NCBI GenBank assembly: GCA_019416265.1
Contig: DXXQ01000103.1
Location: forward strand, 1 to 16,701
Direction of reading: 5' to 3'
Source of the DNA: Clostridiales bacterium
GTDB taxonomy: Bacteria > Bacillota > Clostridia > Lachnospirales > Lachnospiraceae
Length of the DNA: 16,701 nt
Part shown: piece by piece, positions 1 to 7,425 of the stretch
Numbering within the stretch: position 1 is the first letter of the stretch
Layout of the letters: each line of letters begins with the position of its first letter
The notes under the pieces: model-generated
Told to the model about the DNA's origin: nothing
Database searches by the model: none
What the model saw: the letters and a program-made list of their open reading frames with translations, nothing else
Position numbers and translations under genes: made by a program

Positions 1-27
1 GCGGGATTTTAAGAAGGAGGAATAAAA

Positions 28-1113
28 ATGGGAAAGAATTTTAATGGAAAGCTGATTAACGGCTCGCAGACAATTACCGAGAAAGCGGGAGCAGAAATCG
101 CAGATTGTCGTAATAGAATTGTCAAATATGATTCAAACGGAGATGTGGTCCTTGCTACTGCTGGAACAGATATACTCGTTGGTATTGCAATTATTGAGGC
201 TGGATACAACGATATCACTGGAACAGAATCTGGAAAAGTGGCAAAAGGTGATGATGTAGATATCCAGGTCAAAGACATCGGATATGTCATTGCTGGTGCG
301 GCAATTAAGAAAGGGATTGACATGAGTGGCTTCACAGCTTCCATGCAGAGCAGTATTACCTCTTCGATAGAGGGATTGGATTATTCCGGTGTCACGACTG
401 CTGTTGGTTCTGGTATATCGAATGCGATTACTGCAACTATGGGAACCATTCAAGGGGCAATAGACACCCTTTACAGCAACGTTGGATCTGCAATCAACAC
501 GGCATTTTCGGCAGGATTTTCTACCACAACAACCGTCACAATTACGGCGAATTATAAGCTCGCAAATCCATCAGCCACTATCAGCTTTAGTGGTGGCGGA
601 ACTGGAACAGCTACGGTCAGCGGAAGCATTTCAAGCCATGCGAATGGTGGTTTCGCTTATGGTCCGGAGCTTACGTGGTGGGGCGAGGACGGACCGGAAG
701 TGATCATCCCGCTTGGAAGTAAGAGGCGGCAAAGAGGTTTGGAACTGTGGGCGCAAGCCGGAGAAATGCTCGGAGTTGGAAAGCATGCTGACGGCGGCAT
801 TATCGGCTCCGGAGGGGGTGCAAGTAAAAATATATGGGATAACACAGAAAGGCTCATAGAGCCAATATCCGAGGGAGACAGCGGCACATCTGATGTATCA
901 ACGGTTATTGAAAGCGAAAGGAACTCGGATACGAAAGAAGTAAACCTTATCGTGACTGTAAATCCGCAGTTTGTGATATCGTCAACAAGTCAGAGAGAAG
1001 ACGATATCCTGCAAATCATCAAAACGCACATGAAAGAACTGGCAGACGACCTTGGCGGAGAGCTTGCTGATCGCCTGGGTGAAGTTTTCTCAAACATGCC
1101 GATAAGTAGTTAA
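28..1113 (+). CDS. Chimeric head-decoration / tape-measure protein
   Basis: This 361-residue protein seems to be two unrelated phage proteins joined in frame. Residues 1-98 are a compact beta-rich segment (ITEKAGAEIADC, KGDDVDIQVKDIGYVIAGA) resembling the small capsid decoration or cement proteins of the DUF2190 type, normally encoded beside the major capsid gene. From about residue 100 the character changes to Ser/Gly/Thr/Ala-rich sequence typical of the distal part of a tape-measure protein, including the usual C-terminal block WGEDGPEVIIPLG followed by RGLELWAQAGEMLG. The start has a good ribosome site (AAGGAGG, 15-21), so the N-terminal part keeps its own expression signals. It lies just upstream of the XkdP-like gene, where a tape-measure gene belongs. 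A deletion removing capsid, sheath, tube and most of the tape measure would explain it; an assembly chimera is possible. The two-part reading is from motif recognition only. Confidence 0.7.
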   Translation: MGKNFNGKLINGSQTITEKAGAEIADCRNRIVKYDSNGDVVLATAGTDILVGIAIIEAGYNDITGTESGKVAKGDDVDIQVKDIGYVIAGAAIKKGIDMSGFTASMQSSITSSIEGLDYSGVTTAVGSGISNAITATMGTIQGAIDTLYSNVGSAINTAFSAGFSTTTTVTITANYKLANPSATISFSGGGTGTATVSGSISSHANGGFAYGPELTWWGEDGPEVIIPLGSKRRQRGLELWAQAGEMLGVGKHADGGIIGSGGGASKNIWDNTERLIEPISEGDSGTSDVSTVIESERNSDTKEVNLIVTVNPQFVISSTSQREDDILQIIKTHMKELADDLGGELADRLGEVFSNMPISS

Positions 1114-1125
1114 GGGAGGCGCTTT

Positions 1126-1815
1126 ATGGATGTTATTTTAACCGAAGTTGAAAACGGTAAAAGCAAATTTATCTTTCCTAGCCTCCCAGAGGAGGTAAAG
1201 GGGACGAATCGGACCAATTATCAGTCTTACGATATTCTGTCCTATGGTGAGGTAAAAATCCCAAAGGGGATGAAGCTTACAGAGATTTCATTCGATGGAA
1301 TATTTTTCGGAGCAGCGAAAAGGAATGAGTCCATTGTAAAACAATGGGTTAAGCCGGCAGAGTGCGAAAAAATTCTGAAAAACTGGCAGGAAAAAGGAAC
1401 TGTTCTGCGGCTGATGGTCACTGAAACTAATGTCAATATCGATGTTACGATTAGTAGCTTTGAATGTACTGATTACGGCGGATACGGAAACAAGAAGTAT
1501 TCGCTGGAGTTCGTACAGTATCGATCGCTGAAAGTTTATACGACAGACGAGTTGAAAATCGTAAAGTTCGTAAAGAAGACAATAACGAGACCAGCGGCAG
1601 CCGCTCCGTCGAATAAAGGAAGCTACACTATACGGTCGGGCGATACGCTGTGGGCCATTGCCCGCAAATTTTACGGTGGTTCTGGATCGAACTGGACAAA
1701 GATATACAGTGCAAACGAATCGACCATTGAGTCCACCGCCAGAAGATACGGGAGAGCGAGCAGTGACAATGGACACTGGATTTACCCTGGAACTGTCTTG
1801 GTTATCCCGAACTAG
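1126..1815 (+). CDS. xkdP: XkdP-like tail protein with C-terminal LysM domain
   Basis: This is a 229-residue baseplate/tail-tip protein of the PBSX XkdP type (related to T4 gp53). Residues 1-150 form the tail-associated domain, and an Ala/Pro linker (about 154-163) leads to a LysM domain at about 166-228, recognised by SYTIRSGDTLWAIARKFYG and the closing GHWIYPGTVLVIPN. LysM binds the glycan strands of peptidoglycan, so the protein probably helps the baseplate engage the cell wall during injection. The ribosome site GGGAGG lies directly before the ATG. The position between the tape measure and the XkdQ-like hub is canonical for contractile-tail phages of Firmicutes. Length and domain order are normal, with no sign of damage. 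Confidence 0.85.
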   Translation: MDVILTEVENGKSKFIFPSLPEEVKGTNRTNYQSYDILSYGEVKIPKGMKLTEISFDGIFFGAAKRNESIVKQWVKPAECEKILKNWQEKGTVLRLMVTETNVNIDVTISSFECTDYGGYGNKKYSLEFVQYRSLKVYTTDELKIVKFVKKTITRPAAAAPSNKGSYTIRSGDTLWAIARKFYGGSGSNWTKIYSANESTIESTARRYGRASSDNGHWIYPGTVLVIPN

Positions 1816-1830
1816 AAAGGAGGCGGACAC

Positions 1831-3075
1831 TTGATTGATTTGTCGAAAATCCAATACCGATTTGTCATTATGGACGAAAAGGGAAATCAGTACAATATAA
1901 AAGATTATGTGGAAAATCTCGGGTGGGAGCAAGGTGAAGACGAACTCTCCACCCGAATTTCATTTACAACTAAAAATGAAAAGTCGTCAAAAGAGGTGTT
2001 CTCGGATATAGCGAAACTTGGATGTTTAGTGGGGATATTCGCCTCTGATGGGGTTGCAGATGAAGAGGTGGCCAGAGGAAACATTATAGACTGGAAACCA
2101 GCATATTCTTCAGACGCATATAAGTTTGATGGTAAATGCTACGATAATTTGTATAATCTGCAAGAAAGTCAGGACAACATTTACTATCCCGCGGGTACCG
2201 GTACAAAGTCTGCTGTAACGAAGATTTTTGATGACTGGGAAATTCCACTCGGTTCGTATGAAGGACCGAATGAAACACACGCAAAGTTGACTTTTAAGTC
2301 ACAGAATCTTGCGAATGTAATTGCAGAAATACTGGACGATGCCTACAAAAAAGGCGGCGTGAAATGCGTCGTGCAGGACAGAAAAGGAAAAGCGTATGTG
2401 GTTCCGTATGCGAATAATAAGACGGTATATCACTTCGCAGCCGAGAATGTGATCAATGCCACACACAAAAGAAGCACTGCAGGCATGATTACCCGGGTGA
2501 AAGTGATAGGTCAGGAAGATGATGACGGTAAAAGCTCGGTGGAAGCTGTGCTGAACGGCAGCACAAAATATGGCGTACGGCAGAAAATTGTTCGCAGAGG
2601 AACAGATGAAAGTTTAGAGGATGCAAAGACATCGGCACAGACAATTCTCGATGAAGAAGGAGAAGTGCAGGAGGAGATGACCGTAAAGGCGCCCGATATA
2701 CCATGGGTACGGAAAGGAGATCTGGTTCACGTAACGGTTGGAACTATGAATGCATACTACTATGTTATCGGCATAAGACATGATGTGGATAGCCACAGCA
2801 TGACATTGGATCTTCATGTGCCATTCAAAGAATACGAGAAGAAAGCACAACAGACGGTACAGAAAAAGTCTTACAACGTGGGCGATATTGTGAATTTCCA
2901 CGGTGGAACGCATTACGTCAGTTCTTATGCGGGATCCCGCGGATATAACGCAAGAGCCGGACGGGCAAAAATAACCATTAAGAATGGATCGGGAAAGATC
3001 CATCCGTGGCACCTGATACATGTGGATAGCTCAAGCAATGTATATGGATGGGTAGACGATGGTACATTTGATTAA
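1831..3075 (+). CDS. xkdQ: XkdQ-like baseplate hub protein (gpD/gp27 type)
   Basis: This 414-residue protein matches the XkdQ / late control protein D group that forms the baseplate hub under the tail tube (related to T4 gp27 and the VgrG N-terminus). Recognisable parts are the N-terminal strand-rich block, the central ITRVKVIGQEDDDGKS region, and DIPWVRKGDLVHVTVGTMNAYYYVIGIRHD, where hub proteins carry their last beta domain. An extra module of about 65 residues follows at 350-414 (YNVGDIVNFHGGTHYVSS... ending WVDDGTFD), resembling the SH3-like wall-binding modules of clostridial lysins. Translation begins at TTG 1831, supported by AAGGAGG at 1816-1822 about 8 nt upstream; no ATG is better placed. 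Gene order with the neighbours supports the call. Confidence 0.85.
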   Translation: MIDLSKIQYRFVIMDEKGNQYNIKDYVENLGWEQGEDELSTRISFTTKNEKSSKEVFSDIAKLGCLVGIFASDGVADEEVARGNIIDWKPAYSSDAYKFDGKCYDNLYNLQESQDNIYYPAGTGTKSAVTKIFDDWEIPLGSYEGPNETHAKLTFKSQNLANVIAEILDDAYKKGGVKCVVQDRKGKAYVVPYANNKTVYHFAAENVINATHKRSTAGMITRVKVIGQEDDDGKSSVEAVLNGSTKYGVRQKIVRRGTDESLEDAKTSAQTILDEEGEVQEEMTVKAPDIPWVRKGDLVHVTVGTMNAYYYVIGIRHDVDSHSMTLDLHVPFKEYEKKAQQTVQKKSYNVGDIVNFHGGTHYVSSYAGSRGYNARAGRAKITIKNGSGKIHPWHLIHVDSSSNVYGWVDDGTFD

Positions 3076-3087
3076 GGAGGGATGACA

Positions 3088-3432
3088 ATGGCGTTTGATG
3101 GGCATGCTGGAGCAAACAAACTGGCAAGGACGCTTCATAAAAGGATGAAAAGCATGTCGGACTTTCCTCTTGTCCTTGATTTTGGGAAGATAGAGTCTGA
3201 CTATGGGCTGATTACGAATACCTTTCCGGTAAAAATCCCAAGGGGAGATTATACAGTGTGCCGGCATGTGACGGGCATATCACTAGGAACTTCGGGAGGA
3301 AACCATGGCGGGCATGAATATGGCGATGGTTCGCATTCGCATTCTATATCGGTTCCAGGATTATCTCCTGGAAATCATGTACTTGTGGCATGGGTACAGA
3401 ATGAGGCAGTAGTCATCGATGTGATCAATTAG
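3088..3432 (+). CDS. DUF2577-like baseplate protein (XkdR position)
   Basis: This 114-residue protein has DFGKIESDYGLITNTFPVKIPRGDY and a C-terminal GLSPGNHVLVAWVQNEAVVIDVI, the pattern of DUF2577 proteins at the XkdR position of PBSX-like tails. A Gly/His-rich loop sits between (about residues 70-85). ATG 3088 is preferred over ATG 3082 because AAGGAGG (3074-3080) ends 7 nt before 3088 but only 1 nt before 3082. The gene lies between the hub gene and the XkdS-like gene, so a role in the central baseplate is likely. The molecular function of the family is poorly defined. Confidence 0.75.
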   Translation: MAFDGHAGANKLARTLHKRMKSMSDFPLVLDFGKIESDYGLITNTFPVKIPRGDYTVCRHVTGISLGTSGGNHGGHEYGDGSHSHSISVPGLSPGNHVLVAWVQNEAVVIDVIN

Positions 3433-3445
3433 TGGAGGTGGAAGC

Positions 3446-3886
3446 ATGGACGAAGAGAATACACTATTTCCGGTAGAAGAATCCCCCGAATTTATCGATG
3501 ACGGAGAACGATTAGATCGGGATTACCATTATACGGTTGCGTGGGATGTTGAGAAACAGGATTTTGTCCTCAACGGTAAAGGACAGATGGATCAGTGCGA
3601 TGGTGTGGAAGGGTATAAAGTGTGGTGTTGCAAAATGGCTCTTACACAGCGCTATGCCTGCGCAGCTTATCCGGACGAAATCGGCACTGAGTTGGATGAG
3701 GCTCTTGCAGAGGACAGTGAAAAGGCAGTTGAGTCCGCGATAGAGAGAACGATATCAGAGGCACTGTTGGTGAATCCGAGGACGGAATATGTTAGGCAAT
3801 TTGAATTTGTTTGGAATGGTGATGCTGTAAGTGTTTCGTTCGTTGTTAAAGGCGTGGATATTGACGAGTTTAAAGTTTCTATATAG
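3446..3886 (+). CDS. xkdS: DUF2634-like baseplate protein (XkdS type)
   Basis: This 146-residue protein has the acidic N-terminus and the C-terminal block VRQFEFVWNGDAVSVSFVVKG seen in DUF2634/XkdS proteins, relatives of the gp25-like baseplate wedge component. It has a GGAGGTGG ribosome site just upstream of the ATG and follows the DUF2577 gene by 13 nt. It precedes the baseplate J gene, as in PBSX. It probably contributes to the wedge that links hub and sheath. No damage is visible. Confidence 0.78.
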   Translation: MDEENTLFPVEESPEFIDDGERLDRDYHYTVAWDVEKQDFVLNGKGQMDQCDGVEGYKVWCCKMALTQRYACAAYPDEIGTELDEALAEDSEKAVESAIERTISEALLVNPRTEYVRQFEFVWNGDAVSVSFVVKGVDIDEFKVSI

Positions 3887-3902
3887 CGAGGAGGTGAAAT
3901 GA

Positions 3903-5036
3903 GTGAATGCATGGAATAAAGAATTTACGCCACCGGAATTCGTGGGTTATAGCGAGCCGGAGGAAATACAGCAGAGGATGATGAGTGAACTTCCAGAAGG
4001 TATTGATGATATGCCGGGAGGATTCCCTTATGATTTTACAATGCCAACGGCGATTGAAAAGTCAGAACTGATTCAGTTTCATATGGTTCGGACGCTCATG
4101 CTCATGTTTCCGATGTGGGCGTGGGATGATTGGCTTGATCTACACGCAGCAGTGGCAGGCATAGAACGCCGTCCGGCTGGTTATGCAAGCGGTAAAATCG
4201 ATGTTACCGGAGATCCGGGAACCATAATTCCGAAAGGAACAATTTTTTGTACGGAGGCAACAGATGTATCTCCGGCGTTGGAATATTCATCCGATGAATC
4301 CATGGCAATACCAGATGATGGGATAGTTGAAATCTCAGTGATTGCTGTTGATCCTGGAAAAGGGTCTAATACAAATGCGAACACAATAAAATTTTTGCTG
4401 AATAACATAAAGGGTGTTTCGTCAGTAAAAAATTCTGAAGCGATTACTGGTGGTACGGACATAGAAAGTGACGAGTCTCTGCGGCAGAGAATAGAAGAAA
4501 AATGTACGCAGGAAGGAGTAAGCTATATTGGAAATGATGCTGATTATATCCGATGGGCCAAGGAAGTGGTTGGGGTGGGGGATTGCATTGTAGATGCAAC
4601 ATGGAATGGTCCAGGAACGGTTAAACTTATAATTGTAGACTCAAATGGATCTCCGGCCAATGAGAAATTGATACAAGATGTATATGACCATATTGTTTCT
4701 CCAAATGATCGTTCGCAACGATTGCTCCCTACAGGAAGCGCAGAGCTGACCATAGTTCCGGCTACTATTAAAAATGTGTCATATACATGTACCGGCTTAG
4801 TTTATGATGAAACGACAGACATACCTACTATTATAAGTGCTTTCAAAAATCTTGTCCTGCAGGAATACTCAGAATCAAAATTTGATGGAGTCCTGATTTA
4901 TAACCAGATTCGCCCTTTTATTACGGATATTCCTGGAGTGTCTGACTTCGATACGTTTTTGATAAACGGGAGCGATGAAAACATTGTCTTAGATAAGGGA
5001 GAGTACCCAGCGACAGAAAATGTGGATTTCAGTTAG
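3903..5036 (+). CDS. xkdT: Baseplate J-like wedge protein (XkdT type)
   Basis: This 377-residue protein is recognised as Baseplate_J/XkdT, the wedge component that forms the baseplate ring of contractile tails. The N-terminus has EIQQRMMSELPEGIDDMPGG, the middle has RRPAGYASGKIDVTGDPGTIIPKG, and the family-typical region with ESDESLRQRIEEKC and DYIRWAKEVVGVGDC follows. The start is GTG 3903, placed about 7 nt after GAGGAGGTG. The nearby ATG at 3899 is in another frame and stops after six codons. The next in-frame ATG at 3978 would cut off conserved N-terminal sequence. Spacing to neighbours is tight, consistent with one late operon. Confidence 0.88.
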   Translation: MNAWNKEFTPPEFVGYSEPEEIQQRMMSELPEGIDDMPGGFPYDFTMPTAIEKSELIQFHMVRTLMLMFPMWAWDDWLDLHAAVAGIERRPAGYASGKIDVTGDPGTIIPKGTIFCTEATDVSPALEYSSDESMAIPDDGIVEISVIAVDPGKGSNTNANTIKFLLNNIKGVSSVKNSEAITGGTDIESDESLRQRIEEKCTQEGVSYIGNDADYIRWAKEVVGVGDCIVDATWNGPGTVKLIIVDSNGSPANEKLIQDVYDHIVSPNDRSQRLLPTGSAELTIVPATIKNVSYTCTGLVYDETTDIPTIISAFKNLVLQEYSESKFDGVLIYNQIRPFITDIPGVSDFDTFLINGSDENIVLDKGEYPATENVDFS

Positions 5037-5046
5037 GAGGGATCTT

Positions 5047-6054
5047 ATGAATATAGAAAATTTCCCGACATCTCAATCTGCCAAAAGGATGATGGGATAC
5101 ATAACAGGAAATGAATTCTATGGAAAATCCTATGTGGGAAAATGGATCTTTCAGGCAATGGGTAAAGAGATGGACGATGCGCATCTTCGCATTGAAGAGG
5201 AACTCCCATATCAGGCATTTCCTGAGACGGCAACATGGGGGCTTCGGTATCATGAGGAGAAATACGGCCTTCCGGTAAGAGAGAATTTGAGTTACGAAGA
5301 ACGTAGAAAGCTCATACTGGAAAAAAGGAATACCAGAGCTCCCATGAATCCATATATGATGGAAAAAATACTGGAAAATATAATAGGAAGAAAGGTTTAT
5401 GTAAATGACGAAGATACACCTATCAATACTTTTACAGTCGAGATTGAACCTGGAGATAATGCGGTTGATGTTATAGCTGCGATAAAGAAATTAAAAGAAA
5501 TCAAACAGTCTCATGTGGCGTTTACGTTTTCGTTTACATCGCTTGCCAGAATAGAGATATGTGGCCACACACAAAAATGGAAGACATCGTATGCTCAGTG
5601 CGGTACAACACCGATGGTAAGCAACGGCCTTGGACTTGCAGAAACAGGAATAGATGTAGTTCCGTCAACTGATTATTACAAAACAGAAGTACCTCTAACC
5701 GGTGAAATACATAAATCCGGTCAATATCCTATCACAAGCGTTGGAATGGAATTGGTGGATAATAATATTTATGTATCAGGACAAGGAAAAGGACTTTCAG
5801 TTGTATATCCAAACACGGGTGAACATGTCAAAACGGGAATGTATCCAAATACGCAGGCTAGTGCTAGGTATTCTGCCGTGGAAATTGATGCAGAAGCAGA
5901 AGCAGAAGGACACATTTATTGCAGTAAATTAACAGGCACAGATCCAAAAGTAAGTGTCCGGTCGGCAGAATCCGATAACGGAGTGGTTCCAGAGGTTTCC
6001 ACAGAAGCATATCAAATCAGATACAAGCTTTGTGGAGATGCCTTTGAGATATAA
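5047..6054 (+). CDS. DUF2313/XkdU-like tail protein with extended C-terminus
   Basis: The N-terminal 190 residues or so (SAKRMMGYITGNEFYGKS, PETATWGLRYHEEKYGLP, and YEERRKLILEKRNTRAPMNPYMMEKIL) match the DUF2313/YmfQ/XkdU group, which links the baseplate J wedge to the tail fibre in P2-like tails. The remaining 140 or so residues form a strand-rich extension (CGHTQKWKTSYAQCGTT onward) with Asn/Thr/Gly-rich sequence and may be a fibre attachment or decorating domain. I chose ATG 5047, 335 residues, because AGGAGGG ends 6 nt before it; the longer reading from 5020 lies inside the previous gene and has no ribosome site. XkdU itself is shorter, so the C-terminal part is an addition in this lineage. 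Confidence 0.78.
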   Translation: MNIENFPTSQSAKRMMGYITGNEFYGKSYVGKWIFQAMGKEMDDAHLRIEEELPYQAFPETATWGLRYHEEKYGLPVRENLSYEERRKLILEKRNTRAPMNPYMMEKILENIIGRKVYVNDEDTPINTFTVEIEPGDNAVDVIAAIKKLKEIKQSHVAFTFSFTSLARIEICGHTQKWKTSYAQCGTTPMVSNGLGLAETGIDVVPSTDYYKTEVPLTGEIHKSGQYPITSVGMELVDNNIYVSGQGKGLSVVYPNTGEHVKTGMYPNTQASARYSAVEIDAEAEAEGHIYCSKLTGTDPKVSVRSAESDNGVVPEVSTEAYQIRYKLCGDAFEI

Positions 6055-6069
6055 AAAGGAGGTATGCAG

Positions 6070-6393
6070 ATGAAACTATTGACAAGCAAGGCAATCCAGG
6101 GATATCGCGATTACACGAAACGTACGATTGCCTATGCGAAGTACAAAGTCGGTTCGACTTATCACAAGACGAAGATTGAATCGGTGGATGTAACGGAAGA
6201 GGGGATTGTAGAAGTTCGATTTAAGATCGAAGCAGCTACCACAGGTGCCGCTACTGTTACGGAAATCCAATTGTATGACACGAATAATGACTTATGGCTC
6301 TCTAAACAGGAATTCTTAGAAATGAATTCTGTTGCAGAGGGCTTTTATTATGTCTGCCAGTTGGAAATCAGTGAAAGGGAGGTTGAAGAATAA
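6070..6393 (+). CDS. Small phage protein of unknown function, tail-fibre region
   Basis: This 107-residue protein was not recognised. It begins MKLLTSKAIQGYRDYTKRTIAYAKY, then has an apparently all-beta middle (VEEGIVEVRFKIEAATTGAATVTEIQLYD style), and ends with acidic ISEREVEE. ATG 6070 is preferred to ATG 6064 because AAGGAGG (6056-6062) lies 7 nt before 6070 but only 1 nt before 6064. Its stop codon overlaps the start of the next gene (TAATG), indicating coupled translation. Its place after the XkdU-like gene, where fibre genes normally lie, suggests a structural fibre or fibre-linker component. That is inference from context only. Confidence 0.6.
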   Translation: MKLLTSKAIQGYRDYTKRTIAYAKYKVGSTYHKTKIESVDVTEEGIVEVRFKIEAATTGAATVTEIQLYDTNNDLWLSKQEFLEMNSVAEGFYYVCQLEISEREVEE

Positions 6394-6884
6394 TGCGAGA
6401 ACTTGTGAACTGGAAAGATCATGTGGTTCAGTATCCCGGAAGGTTCGAAGAACAGGTTTTGGGCGGAGGGCTTGTGCAACATACACCATCTCCGGGAAAA
6501 GTAGAACAACAGGGAACTCCACAGAATGCTACGAATTTGAACACGATGGATCTGGCAGCGTTGGAGGCTATGCTGATGGCATCGGAAAACAGTAGAAATA
6601 TTCTTCTTATGGGAAGAATCATGGAAGGACTGTCTGGTGACAAAATTCAGGTTACGCTCACAAATTCCCAGGTATATCCGCATAATAACTCAAAGAAGAC
6701 AGTTCAGCTTCCGGTGACGAAAAATAATATGAAATACACAGTCAGTTGTGAAGTTGTGGAAGTAGAAGGTGGAGCAGTTGGAGAATTTGAGTTTAGCGAT
6801 AAGCTGCTCAATGGATTCAAGATTGCATATACCGGATCAGCAACCAAAGTTATTGTGAATTGCTATGTGAGAGGAGGTGTATAG
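6393..6884 (+). CDS. Phage structural protein of unknown function, tail-fibre region
   Basis: This 163-residue protein was not recognised by family. The first 45 residues resemble a structural attachment tail (WKDHVVQYPGRFEEQVLGGG, then QHTPSPGKVEQQGTPQNATNLNTMD). A short Ala/Met-rich helix follows (LAALEAMLMASENSRNILLM), then a C-terminal beta-rich domain (residues 85-163) ending CYVRGGV. Translation is coupled to the upstream gene through a TAATG overlap. The N-terminal pattern of Pro/Gln/Asn turns followed by a beta domain fits a fibre-base or adaptor protein that could hold the DGR-diversified protein on the tail, but no motif proves this. Confidence 0.6.
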   Translation: MRELVNWKDHVVQYPGRFEEQVLGGGLVQHTPSPGKVEQQGTPQNATNLNTMDLAALEAMLMASENSRNILLMGRIMEGLSGDKIQVTLTNSQVYPHNNSKKTVQLPVTKNNMKYTVSCEVVEVEGGAVGEFEFSDKLLNGFKIAYTGSATKVIVNCYVRGGV

Positions 6885-6886
6885 GT

Positions 6887-7057
6887 ATGGCGAATGTGAT
6901 TATCAAAAATGAGAACCGAAAAGCTGATGCAGAACACATCATGAAAGCCTATGGCGTGGACAGAAGAGATTCAGCTATGAGGGAGGCGGCTGAAATTGCA
7001 GCGGCAAGAACAAATGAAGCAGTTAGAATGTCACAGAACAGAAGGAGGTATTTCTGA
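6887..7057 (+). CDS. Very small helical phage protein
   Basis: This 56-residue protein begins MANVIIKNENRKADAEHIM and is mostly helical and charged, ending RMSQNRRRYF. ATG 6887 is placed about 7 nt after GAGGAGGTG (6871-6879), better than the upstream ATG at 6860 inside the previous gene. Its TGA overlaps the next gene's ATG (TGATGA). Its size, charge and coupling fit a small structural or chaperone-like factor of the fibre module, but it was not recognised. Confidence 0.6.
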   Translation: MANVIIKNENRKADAEHIMKAYGVDRRDSAMREAAEIAAARTNEAVRMSQNRRRYF

Positions 7058-7422
7058 TGAAAGTAGTATATCTGCCGGAAGACGGCACAAATTTCATTCC
7101 CTACGAAGTAATGGGAAAGAACATTGATTTCAATGATGGAGATTTGATGTTCAATGTTTCAAAGAAGGAAAGGGACTACGAAGTTGTGATTGATATTTGC
7201 CAGGATTACACAGGAGCATTAGTTATGGGTACTGATTCCGGCGAAAGATATGTGGCACAACTTATTGTACCGGCAAGAGAGTACATTGAGACAACCACAG
7301 TAAATCCGGACTATGATCCGGAAAATGAGGAGAGCATGGAATCTCCGACTATTACAAACAAAGAACCGGTTCCTTTTGATATTAACAAATGCGAACTGAG
7401 ATTATGGGATATGGAGGTATAA
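7057..7422 (+). CDS. Unknown phage protein directly upstream of the DGR variable protein
   Basis: This 121-residue protein, MKVVYLPEDGTNFIPYEV onward, appears beta-rich in the first 85 residues, then has an acidic Pro/Glu-rich stretch (DPENEESMES), and ends CELRLWDMEV. It was not recognised. It starts on the overlapping TGATG after the 56-residue protein and ends 3 nt before the variable-protein ATG, so the genes are probably translated as a unit. A role in tail-tip assembly or in display of the variable protein is a reasonable inference from position only. Confidence 0.6.
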   Translation: MKVVYLPEDGTNFIPYEVMGKNIDFNDGDLMFNVSKKERDYEVVIDICQDYTGALVMGTDSGERYVAQLIVPAREYIETTTVNPDYDPENEESMESPTITNKEPVPFDINKCELRLWDMEV

Positions 7423-7425
7423 GAG

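Noticed and set aside
183..197. Formylglycine-generating enzyme activity for the variable protein (residue positions given)
   Set aside because: The GNVWEW signature indicates the fold, but the DGR context and C-terminal VR point to a binding role; catalytic cysteines were not verified.
657..887. Minus-strand reading frame opposite the chimeric protein gene
   Set aside because: Shadow of a real gene on the other strand, without a ribosome site or recognisable product.
1288..1932. Long minus-strand reading frame of 214 codons
   Set aside because: It lies opposite two well-supported tail genes, has no recognisable motif, and its composition looks like antisense shadow.
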